A stretch of DNA of 64,000 bases from DAIOEK01 sp036746315 (GCA_036746315.1 DAIOEK010000005.1:1-64000); one strand, 5' to 3'; counted from the stretch's first letter, positions 42,809-51,920 are shown. Made by a program: numbers and translations. The notes: generated by a model from the letters alone, not told the origin.

Positions 42809-44671
42809 CTATTCCAATTGTGATTTTATATTTTTTGCCACCGCCAGGGTGATACCCTTGACGGCGGTCAATTGTTCCAGAGAAGCATGTCTAATTTCTT
42901 CGATGGAAGCAAAGTGACGCAGCAAAGCTTTGCGCCGGGTCGGTCCCACCCCGGCAATCGCATCCAATTGTGAGGTCATCCCGATTTTTGTTCGTTTGTT
43001 GCGGTGGGTGGTGATGCCAAAGCGGTGTGCTTCATCGCGGATGCGCTGCACCAGGTAAAGCGCCTGGCTGTGGCGAGGGAGCAATACCGACTTGCTTTTC
43101 CCTGGCTGAAACAACTCTTCCATCTGTTTTGCCAGACCAACCACCTGTACCTGCTGCAGCAAACCAAATTCCTGCAGAATACGGGTTGCCCGACCGAGCT
43201 GACCCTTGCCGCCATCCACAATCAATAGATCGGGGAGAATGGAAAACGCCTCATCTACCTTTTTTCCGGGGGTATCATCCTCCTCGTTCAGCTTCCAGCG
43301 CTTGAAACGGCGGGAGAGCATCTCCTCCATGGAGGCGAAGTCGTCCGGTCCGACTACGGTTTTAATATTGAAATGCCGGTAGTTCTTCTTGCTGGGCACA
43401 CCCAATTCGAATACCACCATGCTTCCCACGGATGCCGTACCCTGGATATTGGACACATCGTAGCATTCAATCTTGTTGAGAGGTCTTTCGAGGCCAAGTG
43501 CCTGCTGCAACTCCGACAATGCCTGCGACTGTTTATTGGTGTCCGCCTGCCAGCGGGCGCGCAATGCGGAGAGCGTCTCGGTGGCATTCTCGGCAGCCAT
43601 CTTGACCAGGTCGGCTGACTGTCCCCGCCGCGGCACCATCAGCTCAACCTTTTCACAGTTGCGCTGGGTCTTAAGCCACTGCTTGATGATATTGGCTTCT
43701 TCGATCTCCTGTGGCAGCATCACCTGGGGAGGAATGGTAGCTGCCTCAGTATAGAACTGCTTGAGGAACTGACCGATCACTTCCTGGTCGGCGGCATCTT
43801 CTGTGCCTTCCAGAATAAAATACTCCCGACCAATGAGTTTGCCGGCACGAATGAAGAATATTTGCACACAGGCTTCGCCATCCTCGCGCGCCATGGCGAT
43901 CACATCCGAATCCACCTGATCGGGTGAAATTACCTTTTGCTTTTCCACCACCGTGTTGATCGCCTGGATTTGGTTGCGGATCGCCGCGGCGCGTTCATAT
44001 TCCAAACCTGCCGCCGCCTGGTTCATTTCCGCCTTCAAGCGCTGAATGATGGGGTTGGTGTGACCATCCAGAAAATCGCATAAATCCTGTATGTTGCGGC
44101 GATAGGTCTCCTGATTTACCGCACCGATACAGGGAGCGTTGCAGAGTTTAATATCGTAGTACAGGCAGGCGCGCGCATCCTGACCGGTGATCTCCCGATC
44201 ACAGGTGAGGTAGGGGAACAGCTTGCGCAGCAAATCCAGGGTCTGGTGAACCGCCCAAACGGAGGTGTAAGGACCAAAGTAACGGGCGCCATCGCGGGCC
44301 ATTTCACGGGTAATAGTAACCCTGGGGAAGGGGTCCTGCCAGTGAACCTTGATATAGGGATAACGCTTGTCATCTTTGAGGCGAATGTTGTAGTGCGGCC
44401 GGTGTTTTTTGATCAGATTCATCTCGAGGATCAATGCCTCGAGTTCGGATCCGACCACTATCCATTCGATGGAAGCGATATTCTTGACCAGCTGCCGCGT
44501 CTTCTGAGTTTGATCGGTGGGCGAATGGAAATATGAGCGCACCCGGTTCTTGAGATTAACCGCCTTGCCAACATAAATCACATCGCCGTTGAGGTTTTTA
44601 TAGATGTAACAGCCGGGCTTGTTCGGCAGTGTATCCAACACACCCTGGAGATCAGCAGCAGGTTTCGCCAT
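42809..44671 (-). CDS. uvrC: Excinuclease ABC subunit C
   Basis: UvrC makes both incisions in nucleotide excision repair. The 620-residue protein has an N-terminal GIY-YIG nuclease (GCYIYKNLNGDVIYVGKAVNLKNRVRSYF, about 20-50), a UVR motif for UvrB contact (about 195-230), the RNase H-like endonuclease region (KIECYDVSNIQGTASVGSMVVFE, LLIVDGGKGQLGRA, HRFGITTHRNKR) and C-terminal helix-hairpin-helix motifs (LDAIAGVGPTRRKALLRHFAS). A TAAAAT box with an upstream TG lies six bases before the ATG and no ribosome-binding site is present. Confidence 0.97.
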   Translation of the reverse strand: MAKPAADLQGVLDTLPNKPGCYIYKNLNGDVIYVGKAVNLKNRVRSYFHSPTDQTQKTRQLVKNIASIEWIVVGSELEALILEMNLIKKHRPHYNIRLKDDKRYPYIKVHWQDPFPRVTITREMARDGARYFGPYTSVWAVHQTLDLLRKLFPYLTCDREITGQDARACLYYDIKLCNAPCIGAVNQETYRRNIQDLCDFLDGHTNPIIQRLKAEMNQAAAGLEYERAAAIRNQIQAINTVVEKQKVISPDQVDSDVIAMAREDGEACVQIFFIRAGKLIGREYFILEGTEDAADQEVIGQFLKQFYTEAATIPPQVMLPQEIEEANIIKQWLKTQRNCEKVELMVPRRGQSADLVKMAAENATETLSALRARWQADTNKQSQALSELQQALGLERPLNKIECYDVSNIQGTASVGSMVVFELGVPSKKNYRHFNIKTVVGPDDFASMEEMLSRRFKRWKLNEEDDTPGKKVDEAFSILPDLLIVDGGKGQLGRATRILQEFGLLQQVQVVGLAKQMEELFQPGKSKSVLLPRHSQALYLVQRIRDEAHRFGITTHRNKRTKIGMTSQLDAIAGVGPTRRKALLRHFASIEEIRHASLEQLTAVKGITLAVAKNIKSQLE

Positions 44672-44677
44672 GAATTA

Positions 44678-44686
44678 ATTTTATCA
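44678..44686 (-). promoter_or_regulatory. Extended -10 box directly before uvrC
   Basis: On the minus strand TGA-TAAAAT ends six bases before the uvrC ATG, so the transcript would begin at the start codon. No -35 element is clear, as expected with an extended -10. Confidence 0.45.
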
Positions 44687-44779
44687 CCCCATACGAATCT
44701 TTCGGGCGGAGAGTAAAATCAACTCAACCCAACAAGCCGGGTATAATTACGCAAAACCACTACTTAAGGAAATCACTCG

Positions 44780-45283
44780 ATGGACCTCCCAGAAATTTTG
44801 ATCGGAGATTTATTACGAAAAAAGAATTGGAAGCTCGCGGCAGCGGAATCGTGCACCGGCGGGCTGATCAGTCACCGAATTACCAACATTCCGGGTAGCT
44901 CGGATTATTATCTGGGGGGCGTTTGCGCTTACGCATACGAAGCCAAAGAATCCCTGCTGGGTGTGCATCATGACACCATCACCACTTATGGGGCGGTCAG
45001 CAGCGAGACAGTGGTGGAAATGGCGCTGGGCGTGAGACATGTCCTGACTGCGGATGTTTCCATTTCCGCCAGCGGGATTGCCGGTCCGGGGGGCGGGTTG
45101 CCGCACAAACCGGTGGGCACTGTCTGGTTCGGGCTTGCCGGACCGGATGGCACATGGGCAAAGGTGTTTGTCTTCCCGGGCGACCGCATCCAGGTGAAGG
45201 AAGCTTCGGCGGAGGAAATCTTCCAGGCATTGCTCCGCTACCTGCAGGGAAGTGAACCCTGGGAAAATTCCAGAATTGCATAA
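44780..45283 (+). CDS. pncC: Nicotinamide-nucleotide amidase, CinA C-terminal domain
   Basis: A 167-residue stand-alone CinA C-terminal domain. It has LAAAESCTGGLISHRITNIPGSSDYYLGGVCAYAYEAKESLLGV and VSISASGIAGPGGGLPHKPVGTVWFGLA. The family converts nicotinamide mononucleotide to nicotinate mononucleotide in NAD recycling. There is no N-terminal molybdopterin-binding half. TATAAT at about 44743 and AAGGAA before the ATG form its start region. A glycosyltransferase gene follows after 25 bases. Confidence 0.92.
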   Translation: MDLPEILIGDLLRKKNWKLAAAESCTGGLISHRITNIPGSSDYYLGGVCAYAYEAKESLLGVHHDTITTYGAVSSETVVEMALGVRHVLTADVSISASGIAGPGGGLPHKPVGTVWFGLAGPDGTWAKVFVFPGDRIQVKEASAEEIFQALLRYLQGSEPWENSRIA

Positions 45284-45308
45284 GCCAACAAAAATACAGG
45301 ATGTGAAT

Positions 45309-46610
45309 ATGTCTCATCCTAATAAAAAGAAAATCCTGATCTTGTACGCCGATGCCGGTTTCGGGCATCGAAGCGCCGCTAATGCCGTGCAGCAGGCGTT
45401 GAAAATCGCGCACTCTGAAGATTGCGAAGCCACGCTGGTGAACCCGCTCGAAGACAGCCGGGCTCCCGCCCTGTTGCGGGAAAGCCAATCCGATTATGAC
45501 CGCATTCTGAAAACAATGCCCGAACTTTACCGTATCGGGTACGAAGCCAGTGACGGCAGTCTACCAGTTGCACTAATGGATGGGGCTTTCATATTGATGC
45601 TGTACGATGTGATGCGCGATCTGGTGGAAGAGCATAAACCGGATGCAATTGTGACCACCTATCCGGCATACCAGTCGCCACTGGATGCGCTTTTCCTGGT
45701 GGGTGAGAAACGCATCCCATTACTCACCGTGATCACGGATCTGGTCTCCGTACACCGTACCTGGTTCAACCAAGGTGTGGACAGATGTCTGGTCCCCACC
45801 GAAGAAGTGAGACACCAGGCGCGGCAGGCTTTACTTTCCGACGAGCAGATCAAAATCACCGGTATCCCCGTCTCTCCGGCTTTTTCCCTACAAACCGCAT
45901 CCCGGGAAGAATTGCTGGCTCGAATTGGTATGTCCGGTGAGCGCCATACACTGTTGGTGCTGGGCAGCAAACGGATCGATGACATGCCGGAAATATTACG
46001 CGGGCTAAATCATTCCGCGTTGCCCATCCAATTTATCCTAGTGGCAGGCGGAGATAATGAACTTCACCAGCGATTTTTGGAAGAAAAGTGGCACGTGCCG
46101 GTAAAGATATTAAATTTCGTCGAGAATGTACCGGAATTAATGCTTGCTTCGGATATGCTGATCTGCAAAGCGGGCGGATTGGCGGTATCGGAGGGTCTGG
46201 CATGCGGCAAGCCCTTGATCCTGGTAAACGTTCTGCCCGGGCAGGAAGCCGGCAACGCGGAGTACGTGATCGCCCACCAGGCGGGAGAGCTGGCAAAAGA
46301 TGCACTGCACCTGCTGGAAATCTGCCACGACTGGCTGGAGAACGACGCCGCAGAATTAAAACAAAAGCAACAGATCGCCCGGCAAATCGGCTTCCCCAAT
46401 GCCGCTTTCCATGTGGCAGAAGAAGCCTGGCTGGCAGCCAACCAAGCGCCTGAAACCGGCAGCATTGCGCATCTGTTCGAACGGTCGCACATTCTGAAGA
46501 TGCTGCGAAAATATCGGGACGATCTGAAATCCCTTAGCTTGAGCAACGCACTGGAAGATAAAATCCTCCATCCTGGCCTAGACCCACACCACCAGGACAG
46601 GGATAGCTAA
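45309..46610 (+). CDS. MGDG-synthase/UgtP-type glycolipid glycosyltransferase
   Basis: A 433-residue GT28-type enzyme. The N-terminal MGDG-synthase domain has ILILYADAGFGHRSAANAVQQAL. The C-terminal half has ILVAGGDNELHQRF, VPVKILNFVENVPELMLASDMLICKAGGLAVSEGLACGKPLILVNVLPGQE. Such enzymes transfer a hexose to diacylglycerol for membrane glycolipids. Donor and acceptor are not determined. I start at the ATG at 45309 with AGGA upstream; a longer frame would overlap pncC. Confidence 0.88.
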   Translation: MSHPNKKKILILYADAGFGHRSAANAVQQALKIAHSEDCEATLVNPLEDSRAPALLRESQSDYDRILKTMPELYRIGYEASDGSLPVALMDGAFILMLYDVMRDLVEEHKPDAIVTTYPAYQSPLDALFLVGEKRIPLLTVITDLVSVHRTWFNQGVDRCLVPTEEVRHQARQALLSDEQIKITGIPVSPAFSLQTASREELLARIGMSGERHTLLVLGSKRIDDMPEILRGLNHSALPIQFILVAGGDNELHQRFLEEKWHVPVKILNFVENVPELMLASDMLICKAGGLAVSEGLACGKPLILVNVLPGQEAGNAEYVIAHQAGELAKDALHLLEICHDWLENDAAELKQKQQIARQIGFPNAAFHVAEEAWLAANQAPETGSIAHLFERSHILKMLRKYRDDLKSLSLSNALEDKILHPGLDPHHQDRDS

Positions 46611-46716
46611 AAATCGCATAAATCTATGATTATCTCCACTCCACTAGCTTGTTTTAAAGTGGTAAGATAAAATATATTCTGATAATTTTCATCATTTTTA
46701 CCGAAGAGGTAAGACA

Positions 46717-47118
46717 ATGCAAATAACCCGACAGGCTGATTATGCGATCCGCGCCATGTTATATCTGGCGAATATGCTACCGGGAGAGCGGGCAGCAACC
46801 AGCCAGATCGCCGAGACGAAGAAAATTCCATCCTCCTTCTTAGCCAAGATCATTTCGCAATTATCCATTGCCGGACTGATCCATACATCCCGTGGGGCAC
46901 ATGGCGGCGTTACGCTTGCCCGCCAACCCGGTGAAATATCCCTGCTGGACGTGGTGGAGGCGATCGATGGTCCCATCAGCCTGAACGACTGTACACTGGA
47001 TCCGCTCGTGTGCGGGTTCAGTGATGAATGCCCCATCCATCCGCTGTGGTGCGATACACAGGCAGAATTGGTGGAGCGTTTGCGTGGTGCAACTTTTGAC
47101 CAGTTTATCAAGAATTAG
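46717..47118 (+). CDS. Rrf2-family transcriptional regulator with cysteine cluster
   Basis: A 133-residue winged-helix protein: MQITRQADYAIRAMLYLA, SQIAETKKIPSSFLAKIISQLSIAGLIHTSRGAHGGVTLAR. A Cys-rich segment CTLDPLVCGFSDECPIHPLWC (four Cys, one His) corresponds to the [2Fe-2S] or [4Fe-4S] binding part of IscR/NsrR/RsrR, so it probably senses iron-sulfur status, redox or NO. No isc/suf genes are adjacent. A TTACC/GGTAA mini-hairpin (46709-46723 region) brackets the GAGG ribosome-binding site. Confidence 0.9.
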   Translation: MQITRQADYAIRAMLYLANMLPGERAATSQIAETKKIPSSFLAKIISQLSIAGLIHTSRGAHGGVTLARQPGEISLLDVVEAIDGPISLNDCTLDPLVCGFSDECPIHPLWCDTQAELVERLRGATFDQFIKN

Positions 47119-47165
47119 CCATTCATCCTGAGACTCCATACGGTGTCTCCGAAAGGGAGATTCAC

Positions 47166-47423
47166 ATGAAATCAGGTGTACCCATCAGCCGGCATTGTGT
47201 TATAACGCTCAAAACAAGTGAGGTGGTTGTTGATTGGGGGAATGGCGTGTTTCAGGACATTCGTACCGGGGAACTGCTGCCGGAAGACGACCAAAATGTT
47301 TCTCACACCAGCCTGGACGAGGAACTGGAAGCGCTGCGAAAAATTGGGATGGTAGAAAAATACGATTCGCATAACGTCTATATCATTCAAATGCCCGAAC
47401 CGCCCAAGCGCACAATTGAATAA
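47166..47423 (+). CDS. Small protein of unknown function (85 aa)
   Basis: I do not recognise this protein. It is soluble, with an N-terminal beta-like segment (VVVDWGNGVFQDIRTGELLPEDD) and an acidic middle (SLDEELEALRKIGMVEKYDS), ending in PPKRTIE. It has one Cys and no signal peptide. AAGGGAG precedes the ATG. It lies 47 bases behind the Rrf2 gene and before a terminator, so it is probably in the same transcript. Confidence 0.65.
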   Translation: MKSGVPISRHCVITLKTSEVVVDWGNGVFQDIRTGELLPEDDQNVSHTSLDEELEALRKIGMVEKYDSHNVYIIQMPEPPKRTIE

Positions 47424-47435
47424 TCACGTACACAG

Positions 47436-47461
47436 AAAATCCATCCGATGGGTGGATTTTT
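47436..47461 (+). terminator. Terminator after the Rrf2 unit
   Basis: AAAATCCATCC, loop GAT, GGGTGGATTTT (one G-T pair) followed by T. It separates the Rrf2 unit from the hutI operon. Confidence 0.8.
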
Positions 47462-47486
47462 CATAACCAGGCGTCACCCACCCCCT

Positions 47487-48110
47487 ATGAAAAAAACTCT
47501 CTGGTATTTCATTCTCTGGCTACTTCTCATTGTTACAGCCATATTCATCAGTGCAAACATGCCACAGGAAAAAACCCTGGGCAGCTCCGTACGATTGATC
47601 TATTTTCACGGTGCGTGGGTATGGACAGGGATACTTTTGTTCACGCTGGCAGGAACGACAGGGTTGGCAGCACTGATAAGCAAACGCGAAGAGCTGTTCG
47701 GGTGGACCAGGGCGGCAGGACTGGCAGGGTTGATCTACTGGCTGACATATCTGCCAATGTCCTTATGGGTCATGCGAGCCAGTTGGGGCGGATTCTACTT
47801 CGCAGAACCGCGCTGGCGGGTCCCTTTTGCTTTTGCCGTGGTTGGTACTCTGCTGCAAATCGGTCTATGGTTGATGGATCGCAAGATGTTTTTTGCCGTT
47901 GCCAATGCCATATTCGCCGCAGCACTGATATTCGGACTGGCAACGCTTACCAGCATACTGCACCCTGATTCGCCCATACTTCAGTCGAATTCACCTGCCA
48001 TTAAGATCCTTTTCCTGCTGCTTTTCAGTGTCTCCCTATGCGGCGGAATTGCGCTGACTGCGTTCATCCGTTTATGGCTGGCTGCCAGAATGAAGAGGAA
48101 AACACCATGA
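47487..48110 (+). CDS. CcmC/CcsA-like membrane protein, divergent
   Basis: A 207-residue protein with about six helices. LGSSVRLIYFHGAWVWTGI resembles the conserved RIxYxHVPxAW region of CcmC/CcsA heme-handling proteins, with the His kept. Where those proteins have the WGTWWVWD motif this one has WGGFYFAEPRWRV, so the heme-binding tryptophan motif is degraded. No other cytochrome-c maturation genes are near. The role is therefore uncertain. I start at the ATG at 47487 because the upstream ATG (47448) lies inside the terminator stem. Its stop overlaps the hutI start by four bases. Confidence 0.6.
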   Translation: MKKTLWYFILWLLLIVTAIFISANMPQEKTLGSSVRLIYFHGAWVWTGILLFTLAGTTGLAALISKREELFGWTRAAGLAGLIYWLTYLPMSLWVMRASWGGFYFAEPRWRVPFAFAVVGTLLQIGLWLMDRKMFFAVANAIFAAALIFGLATLTSILHPDSPILQSNSPAIKILFLLLFSVSLCGGIALTAFIRLWLAARMKRKTP

Positions 48111-49375
48111 CGCTGTTGATCCATGCCTCGCAATTACTGACCCTGGCGGGAGGTCCCCGACGGGGAAAATCCATGACCGACCTGGCGACCATTGAAGATG
48201 GTGCCGTGTTATATCGCGACGGGCTGATTCTGGAATACGGTACAACCGATGAACTGCGAGGCAAATATCCGGATGAACCCATCCTCAATGCGCTTGAACA
48301 GGTTGTGCTGCCGGGGTTCGTCGATCCGCACACCCACCTGCTGTGGGCGGGAGACCGGGCAGCCGAGTTCGACATGCGACTACAGGGAAAAAGCTACCTC
48401 GAAATCCAGGCTGCCGGTGGCGGGATTGTTTCCACCGTCAGACAAACCCGAAAAGCGCTGGCAGAAAACAACCTATTTATCGAAACCCGCTCCCGCGCCG
48501 AAAGGATGTTTGCACACGGTACAACCACGTGTGAAGTAAAGACCGGTTATGGGTTGGACACCGTATCAGAATTGCAGATGCTGCAACAGATCATGGCATT
48601 AAATGGTGAGTTGGCCATCGATCTTGTCCCGACTTTCATGCCGGCGCATGCCATTCCGACCGAATATTCCGGGAACGCCGATGGATACTTGCGCCTGATC
48701 ATCAAAGAGATGCTGCCACTGTTGGAGGAAAAGATCGGTCACGGGAATGAATTCCCATCCTCCACCAGGGATGTTTTCATTGACATTTTTTGCGAAGAAG
48801 GCGCTTTTACGCGCGACCAATCAAAACGGTTATTTGAAGCAGCAAAAAAAGCAGGGTTTCCGCTAAAAATCCACGCGGATGAATTCGTCAATCTGGGCGG
48901 CAGCCGACTTGCTGTTGAAATGAAAGCTGCCAGCGCCGATCACCTGATGCACACGTCAGATGAAGAGATCGCCCTGTTCGGGCAGAGCAATACAACGGCG
49001 GTGGCGCTGCCTTGCACCACCTTCGGACTGGCAGAAAAACAGTACATGCCCGCGCGGAAGTTCATCGATGCCAATGCTATTGTCGCCCTGGCAACGGATT
49101 GCAACCCGGGAACCGCCTGGAATGAAAGCATGCAATTTGTGATTGCGCTCGCCTGCCGGTTCATGAAGTTGACGGTGGCAGAGGCAATCAGCGCCGCAAC
49201 GATCAATGCGGCAGCCGCCATCCAACGGGAAGACACCATCGGTTCCATCGAACCCGGGAAAAAGGCGGATATGCTGATTCTTGCGGCGGCAGATTATCGA
49301 CATCTCGGTTACCGGTTTGGCACCAATCTGGTTCAAACCGTGATCAAAAACGGAAAGGAATACCCGGCAACATGA
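48107..49375 (+). CDS. hutI: Imidazolonepropionase
   Basis: HutI hydrolyses 4-imidazolone-5-propanoate to N-formimino-glutamate, step three of histidine breakdown. The 422-residue amidohydrolase shows metal ligands in VDPHTHLLWAGDRAAEF, the substrate loop GGGIVSTVRQTRKA, TTTCEVKTGYGLD, IHADEF and LATDCNPGTAWNESM, all usual for HutI. ATGA overlap with the CcmC-like gene fixes the start at 48107. hutH, hutU and hutG are not in this window. The end overlaps the HD-hydrolase gene by four bases. Confidence 0.93.
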   Translation: MTLLIHASQLLTLAGGPRRGKSMTDLATIEDGAVLYRDGLILEYGTTDELRGKYPDEPILNALEQVVLPGFVDPHTHLLWAGDRAAEFDMRLQGKSYLEIQAAGGGIVSTVRQTRKALAENNLFIETRSRAERMFAHGTTTCEVKTGYGLDTVSELQMLQQIMALNGELAIDLVPTFMPAHAIPTEYSGNADGYLRLIIKEMLPLLEEKIGHGNEFPSSTRDVFIDIFCEEGAFTRDQSKRLFEAAKKAGFPLKIHADEFVNLGGSRLAVEMKAASADHLMHTSDEEIALFGQSNTTAVALPCTTFGLAEKQYMPARKFIDANAIVALATDCNPGTAWNESMQFVIALACRFMKLTVAEAISAATINAAAAIQREDTIGSIEPGKKADMLILAAADYRHLGYRFGTNLVQTVIKNGKEYPAT

Positions 49376-50019
49376 AACAGTTCACATTACAGACCGCCCG
49401 AGCCTGGTACAGCGATGCAGACCCGGTACACGATTTTGCGCACATCGAAAGAGTGTATGCCATGGCCACCCGCCTGGCGGAAATCGAGGGCGCCGATATG
49501 GAAATCGTACAGACAGCAGCGTTGTTGCACGACGCGGAAGGCAGCGCCCCGGGACAGGAAAATGGGGACAGGGCAACCCACCACCTGAGCAGCGCCGAAT
49601 TTGCCCGCCAGATATTGACCGACGCCGGATGGCAGGAAAACCGCATCGAAGCGGTGCTGCACTGCATCCGCGCCCACCGTTTTCGCAGCGGTCGGGAGGA
49701 ACCTAGCACACTGGAAGCAAAGGTGCTGTTCGACGCAGACAAGCTGGACGTGCTGGGCGCCATCGGGGTTGCGCGAACCATTGCCTATGCGGTGCTGGAT
49801 GGACAACCGTTTTACGCCCCCGTTTCGGAAAAATTTTTGAATAACGGCATGGAAGAGGAAGGCGAGCCGCACAGCAGCTACCACGAGTTCATCTTCAAGC
49901 TGCGGAAAGTCAAAGACCGTTTGTATACTGCTTCGGCAAAAGAAATCGCGATAAAAAGACACGATTATATCGCCAATTATTATGCGCGCCTGATCGCCGA
50001 AATGAATGCCGAAGCCTGA
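49372..50019 (+). CDS. HD-domain phosphohydrolase
   Basis: A 215-residue HD-superfamily protein: DFAHIERVYAMA (first His), ALLHDAEG (His-Asp pair), HCIRAHRF and LFDADKLDVLGAIGVAR (last Asp). These give the H...HD...D metal site. Related proteins cut nucleotides or phosphodiesters; the substrate is unknown. It is translationally coupled to hutI (ATGA) and followed by an inositol-monophosphatase-family gene after about 30 bases. Confidence 0.88.
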   Translation: MKQFTLQTARAWYSDADPVHDFAHIERVYAMATRLAEIEGADMEIVQTAALLHDAEGSAPGQENGDRATHHLSSAEFARQILTDAGWQENRIEAVLHCIRAHRFRSGREEPSTLEAKVLFDADKLDVLGAIGVARTIAYAVLDGQPFYAPVSEKFLNNGMEEEGEPHSSYHEFIFKLRKVKDRLYTASAKEIAIKRHDYIANYYARLIAEMNAEA

Positions 50020-50048
50020 TTGTAAATTCAACGATGGAGCAAATACGC

Positions 50049-50828
50049 ATGTCGAATATCCCCCCAACATTGACCGATCTTGAAGACCTAGCGCGGGGCG
50101 CCGGGGAGATCATCCTCTCGCGATTCCAGGCCAAGCACGATATTCAGCGAAAACTGGCAGCCGATATTGTTACGGAAGCCGATTCGCTGGCGGAAGCCTT
50201 CATTATTGGAGAAATTCAAAAACGGTGGAGGGATCACTGCATTGTAGCCGAAGAATCCGGGGCAAACAGACAGGAATCTGAGTATTGCTGGTATATCGAC
50301 CCGCTGGATGGAACGATCAACTTTGCGCATGGTCTACCGGTTTTCTGCGTATCCATAGGGTTAACGCAACATGGCAAACCGATCCTGGGCGCCATCTATG
50401 CCCCGAGTTATGATGAAATGTACACTGCCCAATCGGGCAAAGGCGCCTTTTTGAACGAAAAAAAGCTGTCTGTAAGTACCACGACCGCACTGATGGATAG
50501 CCTGTTGATGATGGAATATCCCAACCTTAACAACAACCGGGATGAAACCACACTGCATCGTTTTCAAACGCTGAGAATGCAAACCCGGGGCATCCGGCAG
50601 CTGGGCTGTGCCGCGATGGCAATGTGCTACACGGCCCGCGGGTACGCCGACGGTTACTGGCAGCCTGAGATCCACCCGTGGGATATAGCCGCGGGAACAC
50701 TCCTGGTAAGGGAGGCAGGGGGCGTGGTCACTAATTACGCCGGTGATGACCTTGATCTTTCCGGCAATATTTCCATCATCGCCGGAAATCCAGCCATGCA
50801 TGCCATTCTTCGAGAGCAATTAGCGTAG
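50049..50828 (+). CDS. Inositol monophosphatase family phosphatase
   Basis: A 259-residue Mg2+-dependent phosphatase with the three family motifs: IVAEESG (metal Glu), DPLDGTINFAHGLP and HPWDIAAGTLLVREAGG. Substrates in the family include inositol phosphates, histidinol phosphate (HisN type), fructose bisphosphate and PAP. Since hutI is in the same operon, a histidine-linked role is possible but unproven. I start at the ATG at 50049, with GGAG nine bases upstream, rather than five codons earlier. Confidence 0.9.
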   Translation: MSNIPPTLTDLEDLARGAGEIILSRFQAKHDIQRKLAADIVTEADSLAEAFIIGEIQKRWRDHCIVAEESGANRQESEYCWYIDPLDGTINFAHGLPVFCVSIGLTQHGKPILGAIYAPSYDEMYTAQSGKGAFLNEKKLSVSTTTALMDSLLMMEYPNLNNNRDETTLHRFQTLRMQTRGIRQLGCAAMAMCYTARGYADGYWQPEIHPWDIAAGTLLVREAGGVVTNYAGDDLDLSGNISIIAGNPAMHAILREQLA

Positions 50829-50867
50829 ATCTGACATCAATGATTTTATTTTTACAAAGGAGGAGAG

Positions 50868-51899
50868 ATGAACCCTAAAATTAGCAACACTCAAAAGAAT
50901 TCCCGCTGGTTATTGCTCATTCCCATGTTGATATTGATCCAAGTGGCGTGCATGACCGGTTCGCGCAGTGCAACGGAAGCTCCTCCGCCCACGCAGGATG
51001 TTGCCGGAACCGCTCTGGCGGTTCAAATGGATGCTCAAGCAACCATGCAGGCAGACATTTCGCGCGAGATCACCGAACAAGCAAAGGTGTTTGAGGGTAC
51101 TTCGCAGGCATTGCAACAAACACAATCCGCCCTCCAGGAAGAGCAACCTGCTGCGACCACCGATCTCGCCGGAACTCTCTCTTCGATGATGACCGAAGAG
51201 CCTGCGGAAGTGAGCATGGAAGATCGGATCAAAAACGCGAAGATACTGCTTTATGAAGATACGCTGGAGTTGGGGATCGGCCAGTGGATCGAAATGACCC
51301 TGGACCGGATGGGATTGAACTACACCACGGTTGGGGATCGCTCCGGTGATTTTATGAAATACCTCGATTCCGGTGAAGACTGGGACCTGATCATTATCGG
51401 CGCAGAGAATCACAACGCCATTCAGGGTGAATTCTGGGATGTGATCCTGGAAAAATCCTATCAGAAAACAGCCGTCATCGCCGAAGTATGGTACCTGGAC
51501 CTATTGGGGGGCGGCAAGATCAAGAATTTCATGAACGAGTGTGGCATTTCGTACGATGGCAACTGGGATCTGGCTGATTCGATCTACTGGGTAAAACCGG
51601 ATCATCCACTGCTCAATGAGCCCAACCAGGTTTTGCCACTGCTGCACTACAACCGCTACTGGCTCAGCAACGCAGGTGATAAAGTGCGTTTGCGCACTTC
51701 AGGGGATGCCGAGATCCTGGCAGCAGTCATGAAAACCAATAAAACGGATAATGGCTTCATCACAACCTGCATGGATGGACGGACGGTTTTCCAGACCTTC
51801 TGCAACCACGACTTCAGGCAAGGTGAAATCATGGACCTATGGGAGAACTACATTACGTATACCCTGACCAACCATTTTCTCGCGTTGGATGCCGAATAA
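50868..51899 (+). CDS. Lipoprotein of unknown function
   Basis: A 343-residue exported lipoprotein (lipobox LIQVAC). It has an Ala/Gln/Thr-rich, probably helical stalk (about 35-105) and a globular domain from about residue 115. That domain begins NAKILLYEDTLELGIGQWIEMTLDRMGLNYTTVGD and DLIIIGAENHN, resembling the Rossmann-like start of type 1 glutamine amidotransferase/ThuA-like folds, but no catalytic Cys-His-Glu set is evident. I do not recognise the family. AGGAGG lies before the ATG. The gene ends at a strong terminator. Confidence 0.75.
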   Translation: MNPKISNTQKNSRWLLLIPMLILIQVACMTGSRSATEAPPPTQDVAGTALAVQMDAQATMQADISREITEQAKVFEGTSQALQQTQSALQEEQPAATTDLAGTLSSMMTEEPAEVSMEDRIKNAKILLYEDTLELGIGQWIEMTLDRMGLNYTTVGDRSGDFMKYLDSGEDWDLIIIGAENHNAIQGEFWDVILEKSYQKTAVIAEVWYLDLLGGGKIKNFMNECGISYDGNWDLADSIYWVKPDHPLLNEPNQVLPLLHYNRYWLSNAGDKVRLRTSGDAEILAAVMKTNKTDNGFITTCMDGRTVFQTFCNHDFRQGEIMDLWENYITYTLTNHFLALDAE

Positions 51900-51920
51900 T
51901 AATCAGCTTGTTTTCAGATT

